Program-made: the position numbers and the translations under genes
Assembly: GCA_016712885.1 (NCBI GenBank)
Contig: JADJQF010000006.1
Span: forward strand, 62,001 to 126,000
DNA: 64,000 bases
DNA from: Candidatus Flexicrinis proximus
GTDB lineage: Bacteria; Chloroflexota; Anaerolineae; Aggregatilineales; Phototrophicaceae
Direction of reading: 5' to 3'
Shown: piece after piece, positions 26,126 to 35,623 of the stretch
Layout of the letters: each line of letters begins with the position of its first letter
Position numbering within the stretch: the stretch's first letter is position 1
Notes under the pieces: generated by a model
The model's input: the letters and a program-made list of their open reading frames with translations, nothing else
The model's database searches: none
What the model was told of the DNA's origin: nothing

Positions 26126-29077
26126 ATGTCGGGCGATGAACTGCGCGAACAGGGAGTAGCGGCGGCAAAGGCCGGCCGCAAAGACGAAGCGCGCACGCTG
26201 CTGGCGCGAGCGACACAGCTCAATCCGCGCGATACGCAGGCGTGGTTGTTCCTTGCCAGCGTGACAGACGACAAAAAGGCGCGCCTGCTGGCGCTGAGAA
26301 AAGTCCTTGAGCTTGAGCCAACCAATAAGCTGGCAATCGCGGCGGTCAAGGCACTGGGCGTCGACCCCGACAAACTCATTGCGACCGCAGCGGCCGACAG
26401 CACCCCGCCCCAACCGCCACCACCGCCCGTTTCCCCCACCGCGACATCGACAATACGGTCGCTTGGCGGGCCACCGCCGGCCGGAATACAAAGACCAGCC
26501 AAGCCGGAAGATGATGACCTGGACGACGTGCTGGGCGCCGAATTCGCCGCCCTTGCCGATCCGAAAGCAGGCCCTCCGACCCAGGCAGACCTCAATATGC
26601 TGTTTGGCGGTGAACCCACGCCCCCGGCGGCCAGCGGCCCCAAGAAACTACAATCCTTAGGCGATCGGCGACGCGCAACCGAAGAAGTTCCGTCGGCGCC
26701 AAGTGAACCCCCGCGCTCACGCGCGGCATTCGACCCGAACCGGCCAGGCGTGCCGGTCCCTGATCCTGAGTTCGTCGCGCAGGCGGTCAAGGATGTCGAT
26801 TTTCTGGCACAGTCGCTCCTCGGCCAGATGTCGGGCATCAGCGCCGATTGGGTGAAGAAAGAGAAGGGCCGGGCTGGAGAATCCGACATCTGGCGGCTGC
26901 GCGCGCAAATCTGGGGGCTGGTCGGCGCATTTATCCTCACGCTGGCGATTGTCGCGGCGATCGTGCTTTCCACAGAGGAAGCACAGCGCGTCATCTTCAA
27001 CCGGCGCACGCTGGTGCCCAGCCGCACGCCCACCAATACACCGACCTTCACGCCGGGCTTCACGCCGACGCCTACCGCGACACTGGACAGCACGCGCTTC
27101 CCGACCCATACACCCAGCGCGACGATCCCGCTTACGCTGTCGCCGGTCGGACGGCCGAATGCCACGCCGCGCCCCACGCAGCGGTACCTGCCGGTTCCGC
27201 TCGATGGCGGCTTGCCGGGCGCGGTTACCCTGCTGGATCGCGGACTTGTACTGGAGGCGCTGCCGACGCTGGACGCCGAGTATAACGTGGTCGAGAGCGG
27301 TAATTTCGGCCCGAACGCTTACTATTGGGATGGAATTGCGCTGGCACGCGCCGGGAAATTCAGCGAGGCGCTAAATGTACTTACGGCGGGAGAGTCGCGG
27401 CTGGAGTCCGATACCACGGCCAGCGCGCGGCCGCAGTTCAAGGCGCTGATCGACCTCGGTTTTGCTGAATACGAACTGCTGCGCGGGCTGAATTTCCTGA
27501 GCCGAGGGGAGGCAGGCAACGCGCAGGCGTCCTTCGAGGTCGCGCGTGCACGCGCCGAAGCTGCGCTCGAATTCGACGCGCGGTACGCGCAAGGCTATCT
27601 GATCATTGCCCGCACATGGAAAGCGGAGCGCAACCCAGAGGAAGCGCTGGCCACCCTTGACCGGCCGTACGAGCTGCTTGACCGCGTACCCGAGTTCGGG
27701 ATCAACATGGATTTTGTGATCGAGCGCGGCGAGATCTATCTGCTGCGCGCCGAGATGCGCGAAGCGAACGGAGATGCGGATGGCGTGCGGGCTAACCTTG
27801 AGGCCGCGATGTATCAAGGGTATTACGGCGTATACCTGAATCCATTTGACCGCCGCGCCCACGAGATGCGGATTTCGACTGCCCTTGAACTGGGACGCGC
27901 GGGCGATGCCGTGTTGGCCAACGATACCTACCGGTTGTACTTCCCGAACGACGCCCGCGCGCTGCGCCGTCTGGGAGACGCGCGGGTCGCAGAAGGCAAT
28001 ACCGACCTGGCGCTCGGATCGTATGCTGCCGCGCTCGACGCCGACCTGCACGATGTGGACGGCGTCCCTGGCCCGGACTCGGCTGACATCCTCAGCGACC
28101 GCGCGCGGGTTTATCTGAGCGAGGGAGAATACGCGGCGGCGCTGGCCGACCTGAATACTGCGCTCACCATTCTGCCAGACCGCCAGGACATTCAGACGAT
28201 CCGGATGGATGCCGCGTATGCCGCAGGCGACTATGTGACGGCGCTGGCTGACGCGCAGGCGCTGTTTAACAGCCGTGCTGCGCCCAACGATGTCTATAAA
28301 CTGATGGAGGCGCGCGTCCTGGTCACCACCAGCGCCTACGCCGAGCCGGCGGAGCGACGTGCCGCGCTGCAGCAGGCGGATGACGCGCTTGATTTTGTGG
28401 GACCCAACCTGCCGTCGAACCTGCGCGCGGTTGCCGGCGAAGTTCGCGCCGAAGTGCTGCTCGAACGCGGGTTCCCCGCCGATGCTGTTGTGGCCGCTGA
28501 CGAGACGCTCGAACTGGTCAATTCGCCACGCGTTCGCATTATCCGTGGCCAGGCCTGGGAAGCGCAGGGCAGGCTCGACAATGCGCGGCGCGATTTCCAG
28601 CGCGCCCTGGACGATACGCAAGACGTCGACGAAGACCTGGCGCTGAAGGCACGCGTCGGTCTGGAGCGCGTTTCAGTCGCATCTACCGCAACGGCAACCT
28701 CCATCACGGCTACAGCGATTGCCGGCAGGACTGCAACCGCCGAGGCAAACCGGACCGCGACGCAAAGTGCCCGCGAATCCGCGACAGCCAATGCCCAGTT
28801 TACCGGAACGGCAGAGGCGAACACGCAGGCTACAGGAACTGCCGCGGCAAACGCAACCTCGACCGCTGAGGCGGAACTGGAAGAGTCGCTGACCCCCAGC
28901 GTGACGCCAACCGGAACCCGCGAAGAAGGGCCAACCCTAACGCCAACCCGTACACCGTCGCCGTCAGGGGCTACCCATACCCCTACACGCACACCGACCC
29001 GTACACCGACACGGACCCCCACGCTGGCCGGAAGCGACGACGGTGATGGGAGCGGGGAAGCCGTCCCCACTCCGTAA
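26126..29077 (+). CDS. Large membrane-anchored TPR protein with Thr-Pro spacers
   Basis: A 983-residue protein. It starts MSGDELREQGVAAAKAGRKD, a TPR-like N-terminus (residues 1-80), then a cytosolic Pro-rich region. A single transmembrane segment follows at about 261-282 (WGLVGAFILTLAIVAAIVLS), then a Thr-Pro stalk (RTPTNTPTFTPGFTPTPT) and more than ten TPR units. The tail is Thr/Ala-rich and Thr-Pro-rich (PTRTPTRTPTRTPT), ending EAVPTP. The topology puts the long TPR part outside. The architecture is characteristic of Chloroflexota; the role, presumably extracytoplasmic protein assembly, is unknown. The start is chosen for GAGGG five bases upstream, though the frame is open 22 codons more. 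Confidence 0.88.
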   Translation: MSGDELREQGVAAAKAGRKDEARTLLARATQLNPRDTQAWLFLASVTDDKKARLLALRKVLELEPTNKLAIAAVKALGVDPDKLIATAAADSTPPQPPPPPVSPTATSTIRSLGGPPPAGIQRPAKPEDDDLDDVLGAEFAALADPKAGPPTQADLNMLFGGEPTPPAASGPKKLQSLGDRRRATEEVPSAPSEPPRSRAAFDPNRPGVPVPDPEFVAQAVKDVDFLAQSLLGQMSGISADWVKKEKGRAGESDIWRLRAQIWGLVGAFILTLAIVAAIVLSTEEAQRVIFNRRTLVPSRTPTNTPTFTPGFTPTPTATLDSTRFPTHTPSATIPLTLSPVGRPNATPRPTQRYLPVPLDGGLPGAVTLLDRGLVLEALPTLDAEYNVVESGNFGPNAYYWDGIALARAGKFSEALNVLTAGESRLESDTTASARPQFKALIDLGFAEYELLRGLNFLSRGEAGNAQASFEVARARAEAALEFDARYAQGYLIIARTWKAERNPEEALATLDRPYELLDRVPEFGINMDFVIERGEIYLLRAEMREANGDADGVRANLEAAMYQGYYGVYLNPFDRRAHEMRISTALELGRAGDAVLANDTYRLYFPNDARALRRLGDARVAEGNTDLALGSYAAALDADLHDVDGVPGPDSADILSDRARVYLSEGEYAAALADLNTALTILPDRQDIQTIRMDAAYAAGDYVTALADAQALFNSRAAPNDVYKLMEARVLVTTSAYAEPAERRAALQQADDALDFVGPNLPSNLRAVAGEVRAEVLLERGFPADAVVAADETLELVNSPRVRIIRGQAWEAQGRLDNARRDFQRALDDTQDVDEDLALKARVGLERVSVASTATATSITATAIAGRTATAEANRTATQSARESATANAQFTGTAEANTQATGTAAANATSTAEAELEESLTPSVTPTGTREEGPTLTPTRTPSPSGATHTPTRTPTRTPTRTPTLAGSDDGDGSGEAVPTP

Positions 29078-29100
29078 AGGTCGTTGCTTACACGGAACAA

Positions 29101-29131
29101 AAAAGGACGGGAATGTGATCCCCGTCCTTTT
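29101..29131. terminator. Bidirectional intrinsic terminator between the TPR and plsC-like genes
   Basis: AAAAGGACGGG (29101-29111) pairs with CCCGTCCTTTT (29121-29131). It is flanked by A-runs on the left and T-runs on the right, so it can end both convergent transcripts. Confidence 0.85.
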
Positions 29132-29165
29132 ATATTCTGTTCGGTGACTCGGTGCCGTGTTCCGG

Positions 29166-30302
29166 CTACATCTCGTGCATTTCGCCAATCGGCGCGTCTT
29201 CTTCGACTTCCTCGTTGGTATCGACCAGGACGTAACGGCGGATCGGACGCAGGCGCAGGCTGGCACTCGGATAGTGTTCAGCCATCCAGGTGGCCGATGC
29301 CTCAAGCTGCTTCAGGCCGCGCATCATCGCTTCGCCCTCGTCGTGGCCGAAGCGGTAATGGAAGAAGTACGGATTAGTGGACAGGTAGCCCAGAACGGCC
29401 TGGACCGCGTCGCGGATGTCGGTGACTTTCGACGGGCGGCGCAGATACACCAGTGATTTCACGGGAAGTTTCAGATTGCGGTTGAATACGTCCATCATCA
29501 CGGGACGATGAAAGAGCTTGCTCAGGCCGCGCTTGTCGACGATCTCGACTTCCGCCGGGATGGGAATGGGCGTCCCATCCGGGGCGGTCAGGTTCATCTG
29601 GAAATTGAAGGTTTCGCCGATGTAAGGCTGTGTGCGGATACGGCGTTCGTCTTCCGGGATGAGTTCAGCGATACGATCCATCACCATGTCCGCACCCTCT
29701 TGTAAGGCATCCTTACGCGAGATGCCGGGGCGGTCGGCACGGATCGGAGGGATCTGGCGGCCGATGTTCATGGTCATGCGCGGGCGCTTGAACTTCATCA
29801 TCGCGGCGAGTGCGCCTTCGATGCCGCCAAAGCCAATCGGGACGATCGGAGCGTTGGCTTTGCTGGACAGCCAGGCAACACCCTGGCGCGCCTGGCGCAG
29901 GGTCGTCTCCCAGATACCGCCTTCGGGGAACAGACCGACGACGCCACCCTGCTCCAACACGTCGAGCGCCATATTCATGCCATCGCGATCCATACTGCCG
30001 CGCTTGATCGGGATAATGCCCCACAAGTCGGCCATCCACTTATAGCGCGGGTCGAGCGGGATATCACCGGCGGCCATGACTTCCAGCGGATAAGGCGTAT
30101 AGGTCATCATCATGCCGACTTCAATGACGGCGATGTGGTTACCGACCAGGATCAGCGGCCCCTTGGGCGGCAGGTTCTCGCGACCGATCACTTGTGGCCG
30201 CGCGGCCAACGCGCCGATCATACGGCCGGCAAAGCGAATCATGTTGCGGATGAACACGCGACGCGGATACTGTAAACGACGACGGTTTTGCTGCTCAGTC
30301 AT
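29166..30302 (-). CDS. PlsC-type 1-acylglycerol-3-phosphate acyltransferase family protein
   Basis: A 378-residue protein with a PlsC acyltransferase domain in the first 220 residues. Block I reads VGNHIAVIEVG, so the usual NHxxxxD has Glu in place of Asp. Block III is GLFPEGGIWE, and block IV covers IVPIGFGG. A C-terminal extension of about 150 residues (from PYIGETFNFQMN on) is not part of the core domain and ends with acidic EEVEEDAPIGEMHEM. The family transfers acyl chains to lysophosphatidic acid at the membrane; here the substrate is uncertain. AGAGG sits seven bases before the ATG. Confidence 0.82.
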   Translation of the reverse strand: MTEQQNRRRLQYPRRVFIRNMIRFAGRMIGALAARPQVIGRENLPPKGPLILVGNHIAVIEVGMMMTYTPYPLEVMAAGDIPLDPRYKWMADLWGIIPIKRGSMDRDGMNMALDVLEQGGVVGLFPEGGIWETTLRQARQGVAWLSSKANAPIVPIGFGGIEGALAAMMKFKRPRMTMNIGRQIPPIRADRPGISRKDALQEGADMVMDRIAELIPEDERRIRTQPYIGETFNFQMNLTAPDGTPIPIPAEVEIVDKRGLSKLFHRPVMMDVFNRNLKLPVKSLVYLRRPSKVTDIRDAVQAVLGYLSTNPYFFHYRFGHDEGEAMMRGLKQLEASATWMAEHYPSASLRLRPIRRYVLVDTNEEVEEDAPIGEMHEM

Positions 30303-30401
30303 GGAGATGCCTCTACTGCTCCAGTTTACTTAACCGATAATACCCGGGGGTGACGAGTCATTGAATGTTTTGGCAACGCGCCGGTATGCCTGCAACTTCT
30401 G

Positions 30402-31094
30402 CTAGCTGTCTTTCAAGGCTATTGACGATCCGTAGGCGACGGGCCGCCCCGCGCTGTGGGCGGTTCCGACCGGCAGATCGACATGGAACCCGCCACAGGC
30501 GACGACATCCTCATCATCCGGCAGCAGTTGGTAAACCTGCACCCGAACGCGCACTTTGTCATAGCCCTGCGGGACAATCGTAAAGGTGTATTTGACCGGC
30601 TGATCGAGAAGCGTGAGCACCGCATCCTGGGTATGCCCCGGTTCGGCGTTAAGGGCGCTCAGGCGCACGAGCAGATCGGCCGCCACGTTAAGTGAAGAAT
30701 CGCTGTCGAGCGCAGCCCCGACGTGTATCTCGGCTGGCTGCTGATCGGTCAGAGAGGCCGGCGCAGCAAGCACAACCCGGCCGGTGATCGCGCTGTCGGC
30801 GAGGGTATGCGTCCCGGTGGCCCGTTTACCGGTGGTCTGTTCGTATTCGGCCAATTCATCGGCGGCCCGGCGCCCGGCGTCGGTCAGACGGTAAACGGCT
30901 TCGGCGTCCATTTGCACGTAGCCCTGGGTCACCAGGCGGCGAATCGCCTTGCCGAAGGCGCGCTCGCTGAGTTCGAGCTTATCGAGCAAGGTCTCGACCG
31001 CGGCCAGCATATCCGGCTCATTGCGGAGGTAACGCACGATATCCAGCGCGCCCGTAAGGGGTTCCAGGGTCTTCAGGTGATAAGGAAGTTCCAT
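30402..31094 (-). CDS. Winged-helix-containing protein of unknown function
   Basis: A 230-residue protein. Residues 1-85 look like a winged helix: LEPLTGALDIVRYLRNEPDM, ETLLDKLELSERAFGKAIRR (recognition helix) and LVTQGYVQMDAEAVYRLTDA (wing). After a Thr-rich linker, the C-terminal 120 residues are mainly beta strands (AEIHVGAALDSDSSLNVAAD, VKYTFTIVPQGYDKVRVRVQ). The combination suggests a ligand- or protein-responsive regulator, but I do not recognise a family. It lies between the acyltransferase and tmk genes on the same strand, with gaps of about 100 bases on both sides. Confidence 0.7.
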   Translation of the reverse strand: MELPYHLKTLEPLTGALDIVRYLRNEPDMLAAVETLLDKLELSERAFGKAIRRLVTQGYVQMDAEAVYRLTDAGRRAADELAEYEQTTGKRATGTHTLADSAITGRVVLAAPASLTDQQPAEIHVGAALDSDSSLNVAADLLVRLSALNAEPGHTQDAVLTLLDQPVKYTFTIVPQGYDKVRVRVQVYQLLPDDEDVVACGGFHVDLPVGTAHSAGRPVAYGSSIALKDS

Positions 31095-31200
31095 TGGCGT
31101 TTGGTCACAGTATTTGGAAGAGTGATGCCAAATAGTGTAACACCGTTATGGGCGAATTGGTGCGGGACATATTTCCCGTACACGCGTCTTTCTCACATGG

Positions 31201-31830
31201 TTAGCGGGCAGCCAGGCGCAGATTCACCAGCGTCATGATCGCCTCGAAGACGGCGTCGGGCGGTTGTGCCGCGTCGACAGGCGCCCAGCGCCGGCCAGCG
31301 CGGCGGCCGATCTCGGCGTAACCAGCGTAGACGCGCTGGTGGAATTCAGTGGCCATGGCGTCCAGACGGGTGAATTCCTCGCCTTTGAGCGCAGCCTGAG
31401 CGCGGCGGTGAAGCCCTTCTTCAGGCGAGATATCCAGGTAAACCGTGAGATCGGGAACCAGCCCGCCGGTGGCAAAGTCCAGCACGGGCGAGACGGCTTC
31501 CGCGCCAAGCCCGTGACCGTAACCCTGATAGGCTAGCGAGGAATCGATATAGCGGTCGCAAATCACGACACCGCCCGACTCGAGATGCGGGCGGATCACG
31601 CTGGAGACCAACTGCGCGCGGCTGGCACAGAACAGGAGCAGTTCGGCGCGCGCCGTCATGGCCGTATTGGCTTTATCCATGAGGATCGTGCGGATTTGTT
31701 CGCCGACTTCGGTGCCGCCAGGTTCGCGGGTGACGAGCAGGTTATGGCCGTGCGAGCGTAATTCGCTGATGACACGCGAGACCTGGGTCGTTTTTCCGCT
31801 GCCGTCCATGCCTTCAAACGAGATAAACAT
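31201..31830 (-). CDS. tmk: Thymidylate kinase
   Basis: A 209-residue kinase. It begins MFISFEGMDGSGKTTQ (P-loop), then LLVTREPGGTEVGEQIR (DRX-type segment), CDRYIDSSLAYQGYGHGLG and VYLDISPEEGLHRR; all four are classic Tmk blocks. It phosphorylates dTMP to dTDP for DNA synthesis. The ATG at 31828-31830 is chosen over one 20 codons upstream because AAAGG lies eight bases before it. It is close to an SH3b gene upstream and the winged-helix gene downstream, all on the minus strand. Confidence 0.95.
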   Translation of the reverse strand: MFISFEGMDGSGKTTQVSRVISELRSHGHNLLVTREPGGTEVGEQIRTILMDKANTAMTARAELLLFCASRAQLVSSVIRPHLESGGVVICDRYIDSSLAYQGYGHGLGAEAVSPVLDFATGGLVPDLTVYLDISPEEGLHRRAQAALKGEEFTRLDAMATEFHQRVYAGYAEIGRRAGRRWAPVDAAQPPDAVFEAIMTLVNLRLAAR

Positions 31831-31955
31831 GAATTCGCCTTTGATGAGAGAGAAAATTGACGCAAGGGCGCAGAATAAGGGAGAACACAAAGGAAATCAG
31901 AGGGGCAGTGTGCCCCGCTACACTCCTTCAATTCCGCCGTATACCCCGTGCTGCC

Positions 31956-32957
31956 TTATCTGAACTCGCTGAGCGGCGCGATCCACCAATTCGACGGGCC
32001 GCCTTCGGCCAACCAGCCTTCGAACGGCTGCGACGACAGAACGCGCACATTCCACCAGTTATAGCTATCGGCGCAGACCGGCCCGCCCAAGACGAGCAGG
32101 GGGACGTTTTCGATCAGTTCGGCGATGATGCCGCTGTTGACCGTCGGCGCAGAGCGCAGCCGTTTGGGATTCTCGTCGTTATAGATCACCCGGGCCTGGC
32201 CGCCAATATCCAACCGCAGCGGGGCGTGACAGTCCGGCTGACGCGGGACGTTGACGTACTCGGCACCGCCGGCACGCGCGCTCTCGGCGATCCAGCCTTC
32301 GTAGACGACATCGACCACCCTGGTACGTACGCGCCACCAGTTATAGCCTTCGTTGCAGGTCGGGCCTTCAAGCACCACAATCGTCGCGGTATACGGCACG
32401 ACCGTAATGGTGGTCGCATAGGTCGAGGGTTCGGCGCGCAACCGGACATTCAGATTGACTTCGAAGATATTGCCTTCGACGAGGTTCAGCGGCGCGAGGC
32501 ACGGCACGAGGGGATCCCCCGCACGGCGTTCCAGAGTCATCCAAATACGGCGGCCATTGCGGCTGCCTTCCGAGGCCCAGCCTGTGACCCCGTGACCGGT
32601 GATCGGATACCAGTTAATCCCATCGGCGCAGACCGGCCCGCCGTCCAGTACCGTGAACAGGCGGTTCTCCTCGAACGTCACGATGAAGGGAGATGAGGCA
32701 TTCGGTCCGTAGCGGATGACCACGCCGCCCACCAGCACGACGATATCCCCCGCCCGAAATCCGGCCGTTGCGTTGCAGGTGGTTGCCGAGGGGGTGAAAT
32801 ACGGATTTACATAATCGGCCAGCGCTGTAACTTCCGGCGCAACCGTCTGTTCCAGGGGAATGGCCGACGCGGGTGCGGGGAACAAGAGTGCCAGCAGGCA
32901 TCCGACCAGCAGCAGCGCACCGAGCGCAAACGTCGTCAATCGCTGTTTCGTCACCAT
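31956..32957 (-). CDS. Secreted protein with cysteine-bearing SH3b-like repeats
   Basis: A 333-residue exported protein. The N-terminus (TFALGALLLVGCLLALLF) is a signal peptide, or a lipoprotein signal if LVGC is used. At least three related repeats follow. Each has an N(V/L)RLR or KRLRSAPT-type strand, a G(G)P(V/T)C turn, a YNWW or INWY aromatic motif and a closing GW(L/I/A)(A/S)E. Examples are GGPVCADSYNWWNVRV and GPTCNEGYNWWRVR. These are bacterial SH3-like domains, often used for cell-wall or peptide binding. The regular Cys in each unit is unusual. GAGG lies seven bases from the start. Confidence 0.8.
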   Translation of the reverse strand: MVTKQRLTTFALGALLLVGCLLALLFPAPASAIPLEQTVAPEVTALADYVNPYFTPSATTCNATAGFRAGDIVVLVGGVVIRYGPNASSPFIVTFEENRLFTVLDGGPVCADGINWYPITGHGVTGWASEGSRNGRRIWMTLERRAGDPLVPCLAPLNLVEGNIFEVNLNVRLRAEPSTYATTITVVPYTATIVVLEGPTCNEGYNWWRVRTRVVDVVYEGWIAESARAGGAEYVNVPRQPDCHAPLRLDIGGQARVIYNDENPKRLRSAPTVNSGIIAELIENVPLLVLGGPVCADSYNWWNVRVLSSQPFEGWLAEGGPSNWWIAPLSEFR

Positions 32958-33179
32958 CGCGTTCCTCGGTTGTCCCTGACCTGTTGGTGTTGAGCCGTAA
33001 AGGTCAACATCTCAAACGTATTCTCACCTACCTCGGCGTAATGGCTTGTGCGCCGTGGTTTCGCTGATCCAGGACAGCGGTTTGCTGACGCGAACTGCCG
33101 TCCGATTTGCGCATTATAGCGCGACTCGCTGCAGCAACGCAGTACCGGCCGTCCAAAACAGCCCGAACCGACCGACTGT

Positions 33180-33716
33180 TCAGCGAATGACGGCGTCATG
33201 CAGGCGCAGCAGAATCGCGTCGACGGTCTGGCCGATCGTTAGGGCGGACGTGTCGAGCCACAGGCCGATCTGCGGGGTATCCGTCCTGAGCGCGTGGTCG
33301 AGCATGTCCGGCGTCCATGCCCCATAGCCTTTCTTCGCACGGGCAGCTTCGCGCTGCGTGACGACATCGGGCCGCGGACACAACACAACGACAGCGGTCG
33401 GCTGCTGCGACGCCAGCATTTCGACGACGTCGCGCAGGATCGGGCCGAGAATCACATCCTGGTAAACCACCGTGAAGCCAGCCTGGGCGTACAGACCTGC
33501 TGAATGCGCCGCGAGTTGATAGCGGAGACGGAGCTGCTGCAAGGCCTCTCCGGACTGTTCAGGCGACATGTCCGCGCGTCCGCTGACGATCATGCGGCGG
33601 AAGATATCGCCGCGAAGGTGGACGCTGCGCGGCAGGCGTTCGGCAAGCGCCTGGGCGACGGTGGATTTACCCGCCGCCATAATGCCGGTGATAAGGATGA
33701 CCTGCGGATCGCTCAT
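33180..33716 (-). CDS. P-loop small-molecule kinase-like ATPase
   Basis: A 178-residue protein starting MSDPQVILITGIMAAGKST, a Walker A loop. It continues with an adenylate-kinase-like lid and core: VHLRGDIFRRMIVSGR, VVYQDVILGPILRDVVEML and VVVLCPRPDVVTQREAAR. The pattern fits the gluconate-kinase, zeta-toxin and chloramphenicol-phosphotransferase-like AAA_33 group, so a phosphotransferase is likely, but the substrate is not evident. The frame is open 64 codons further upstream, but only this ATG begins the fold. It is divergent from the permease operon, 116 bases apart. Confidence 0.78.
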   Translation of the reverse strand: MSDPQVILITGIMAAGKSTVAQALAERLPRSVHLRGDIFRRMIVSGRADMSPEQSGEALQQLRLRYQLAAHSAGLYAQAGFTVVYQDVILGPILRDVVEMLASQQPTAVVVLCPRPDVVTQREAARAKKGYGAWTPDMLDHALRTDTPQIGLWLDTSALTIGQTVDAILLRLHDAVIR

Positions 33717-33832
33717 AGGATTTGCCTGCGAATACTGACGGTAAGCAGAGAAAGCGGGAGCGTGGGGCAATCGTTCCTTAGCGCGCCCGCCGCGCTGTGC
33801 TATATTGAACCGGACATCAACGGAGATTGTAT

Positions 33833-34879
33833 GTGTTGAACTCTGCCGCTCCGGAGAATGCACGCGGTTGGCTGTGGCCGGTGGTGACGCTGGCCGGATT
33901 GGCGGCAATTGCGGCCGCCCTGCTGACCCGCCCGACCGCCCCGGATGTGACGTTTAGTATATTCGCGACGCGTTTTCTTGGCATCTTCATCGAAGCCGCG
34001 CCCTTCCTGCTGCTGGGTACGCTGGTATCCGGGCTTCTGGAAGTGTTTGTCAGCCGCGAGGATATCGTGCGCTGGATCCCCCGCAACGCCTTCGCGGCGC
34101 CACTGCTTGGGGCATTCCTGGGCTTCGCCTTTCCGGTATGCGAGTGCGGTGTCGTTCCGGTGACCCGCCGCCTGTTCACCAAAGGCCTGCCGATGTCGGC
34201 GGGAGTGGCCTTTCTGCTGGCCGCGCCGGTGATGAACCCGATCGTGCTGGTCAGCACGTATATCGCCTTTGGATTTGGGCCGGTGCTGATCGCGCGCTAC
34301 GCGGTCACGGCGGTGGTCGCGATCAGCGTCGGCGTGGTGTTCGCGCTGGCGGCGAACCCGGAACAAACGCTGCTTCCGGCATCGTTCGCGGCAAAAGCGC
34401 CGGGTGGCCTACCGGTCGTCAACGCCGGTGTTCCGGCGGACAATAAACGGCCGGGCCTGGGTGCCGGCCTGGTGCGCGCGCTGCAGTTCGGGACCGACGA
34501 GTTTTTCGACATGGGGCGCTACCTGGTGATCGGCTGCCTGCTGGCTGCAACTATGCAGATGTTCGCCGGACAGGGCGACATCCAGCGTGAGATGGCCCGG
34601 CTGGGCAGCGGACCGCTGATCTCAGTGATCACGCTGCAAATCATCGCGTTCGTCCTGAGCGTGTGCAGCACAGTCGACGCGTTTATCGCGCTGGCGTTCA
34701 CTGGCACGTTCACGACCGGCTCGGTGGTGGCCTTCCTGACATTTGGTCCGATGATCGACATCAAGAGTACGCTGATGTTTGCCGGGGTTTTCCGGCCGCG
34801 GACGGTAGTCTATCTGGTGCTGCTGCCCTTCCTGATGACGCTGCTAACCGGCGTCTGGATCAATTTATTGTCGAGGTGA
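33833..34879 (+). CDS. DUF318-family permease (PF03773, YcgR-like)
   Basis: A 348-residue membrane protein with about eight to nine segments. It carries the family motif FPVCECGVVPVTRRLF and, in the second half, MIDIKSTLMFAGVFR. Predicted permeases of this type pair with a TIGR03943 protein, as here, and in Bacillus the pair is under zinc control; a metal or small-solute export role is plausible, not shown. GTG at 33833 is chosen: GGAG ends seven bases before it, while the in-frame TTG 33827 is too near and the ATG at 33831 is out of frame. The next gene starts four bases after the stop. Confidence 0.85.
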   Translation: MLNSAAPENARGWLWPVVTLAGLAAIAAALLTRPTAPDVTFSIFATRFLGIFIEAAPFLLLGTLVSGLLEVFVSREDIVRWIPRNAFAAPLLGAFLGFAFPVCECGVVPVTRRLFTKGLPMSAGVAFLLAAPVMNPIVLVSTYIAFGFGPVLIARYAVTAVVAISVGVVFALAANPEQTLLPASFAAKAPGGLPVVNAGVPADNKRPGLGAGLVRALQFGTDEFFDMGRYLVIGCLLAATMQMFAGQGDIQREMARLGSGPLISVITLQIIAFVLSVCSTVDAFIALAFTGTFTTGSVVAFLTFGPMIDIKSTLMFAGVFRPRTVVYLVLLPFLMTLLTGVWINLLSR

Positions 34880-34882
34880 GCG

Positions 34883-35623
34883 ATGTTTCCGACTATTCAC
34901 CCAATGCGTCCAGATCGCGGTCCCATTCTGGCTAAAGCGGCGCTGCTGTTCGGACTGGCCGCCTATTTTGCGCTGAATATCGTGACCGGCAACCTCAGCA
35001 ATTACATCAACACGCGCTTCGCCTGGCTGAGCATAATCGCCGTCGTGCTGTTTGCCGCGCTGGGGGCAGCGGTGCTGAGCGAACTGCGCGGAAACGCCCG
35101 CATCAGCCATCTGCGCATCCGGCTGCCGTCGCTGATCATCATGGCGGTGCCGCTGGTCCTGGGGACGCTAATCCCCTCACGGCCACTGGGGGCAGAGGCC
35201 ATTGAAGGCGGACTGCAGGTCGGCGCGGCCAGCTACAGCGCGGCGGACATCGCACTGGTAGCGAAAGATCCGCTTGACCGCGACGTGCTGGACTGGTCGC
35301 GGCTGTTCGTCAGCGAGCAGTCGCCTACGGTATTCAACGGGCAAGCCGCGCGAGTGCTGGGTTTCGTCTACAAGGAGCCGGCGTTCCCTGACGGCACGTT
35401 CATGATCGGACGATTCACGCTGAGCTGCTGTGTGGCTGACGCAAGCGCGCTGGGGCTGCCCGCCTATCTGGCCGATGGGGTGGAAGATCTGGCGGCCGGG
35501 GTCTGGGTTGAAGTCGAAGGCACGTTCCAGGCACAGGAATTCCTAGGCTCACAGGTTCCGGTGCTGCAGATCGCCAAACTCACCCCGACCGACGAGCCGG
35601 AGCAGCCTTACCTGTACCCCTGA
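34883..35623 (+). CDS. TIGR03943-family protein, permease partner
   Basis: A 246-residue protein. Two or three N-terminal membrane segments (LAKAALLFGLAAYFALNI, FAWLSIIAVVLFAALGAAVL, LIIMAVPLVLGTLIP) precede an extracytoplasmic domain that ends VPVLQIAKLTPTDEPEQPYL. The core carries GFVYKEPAFPDGTFMIGRF and LSCCVADASALG, including the Cys pair, typical of TIGR03943. It works with the DUF318 permease in a presumed two-component complex. It starts four bases after the permease stop, and its own stop shares one base with the next start (TGATG). Confidence 0.85.
   Translation: MFPTIHPMRPDRGPILAKAALLFGLAAYFALNIVTGNLSNYINTRFAWLSIIAVVLFAALGAAVLSELRGNARISHLRIRLPSLIIMAVPLVLGTLIPSRPLGAEAIEGGLQVGAASYSAADIALVAKDPLDRDVLDWSRLFVSEQSPTVFNGQAARVLGFVYKEPAFPDGTFMIGRFTLSCCVADASALGLPAYLADGVEDLAAGVWVEVEGTFQAQEFLGSQVPVLQIAKLTPTDEPEQPYLYP

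Noticed and set aside
28960..29040. Short tandem repeats of ACCCGTACACC type
   Set aside because: They encode the Thr-Pro-rich tail of the giant TPR protein and are coding low complexity, not a CRISPR array or a mobile element.
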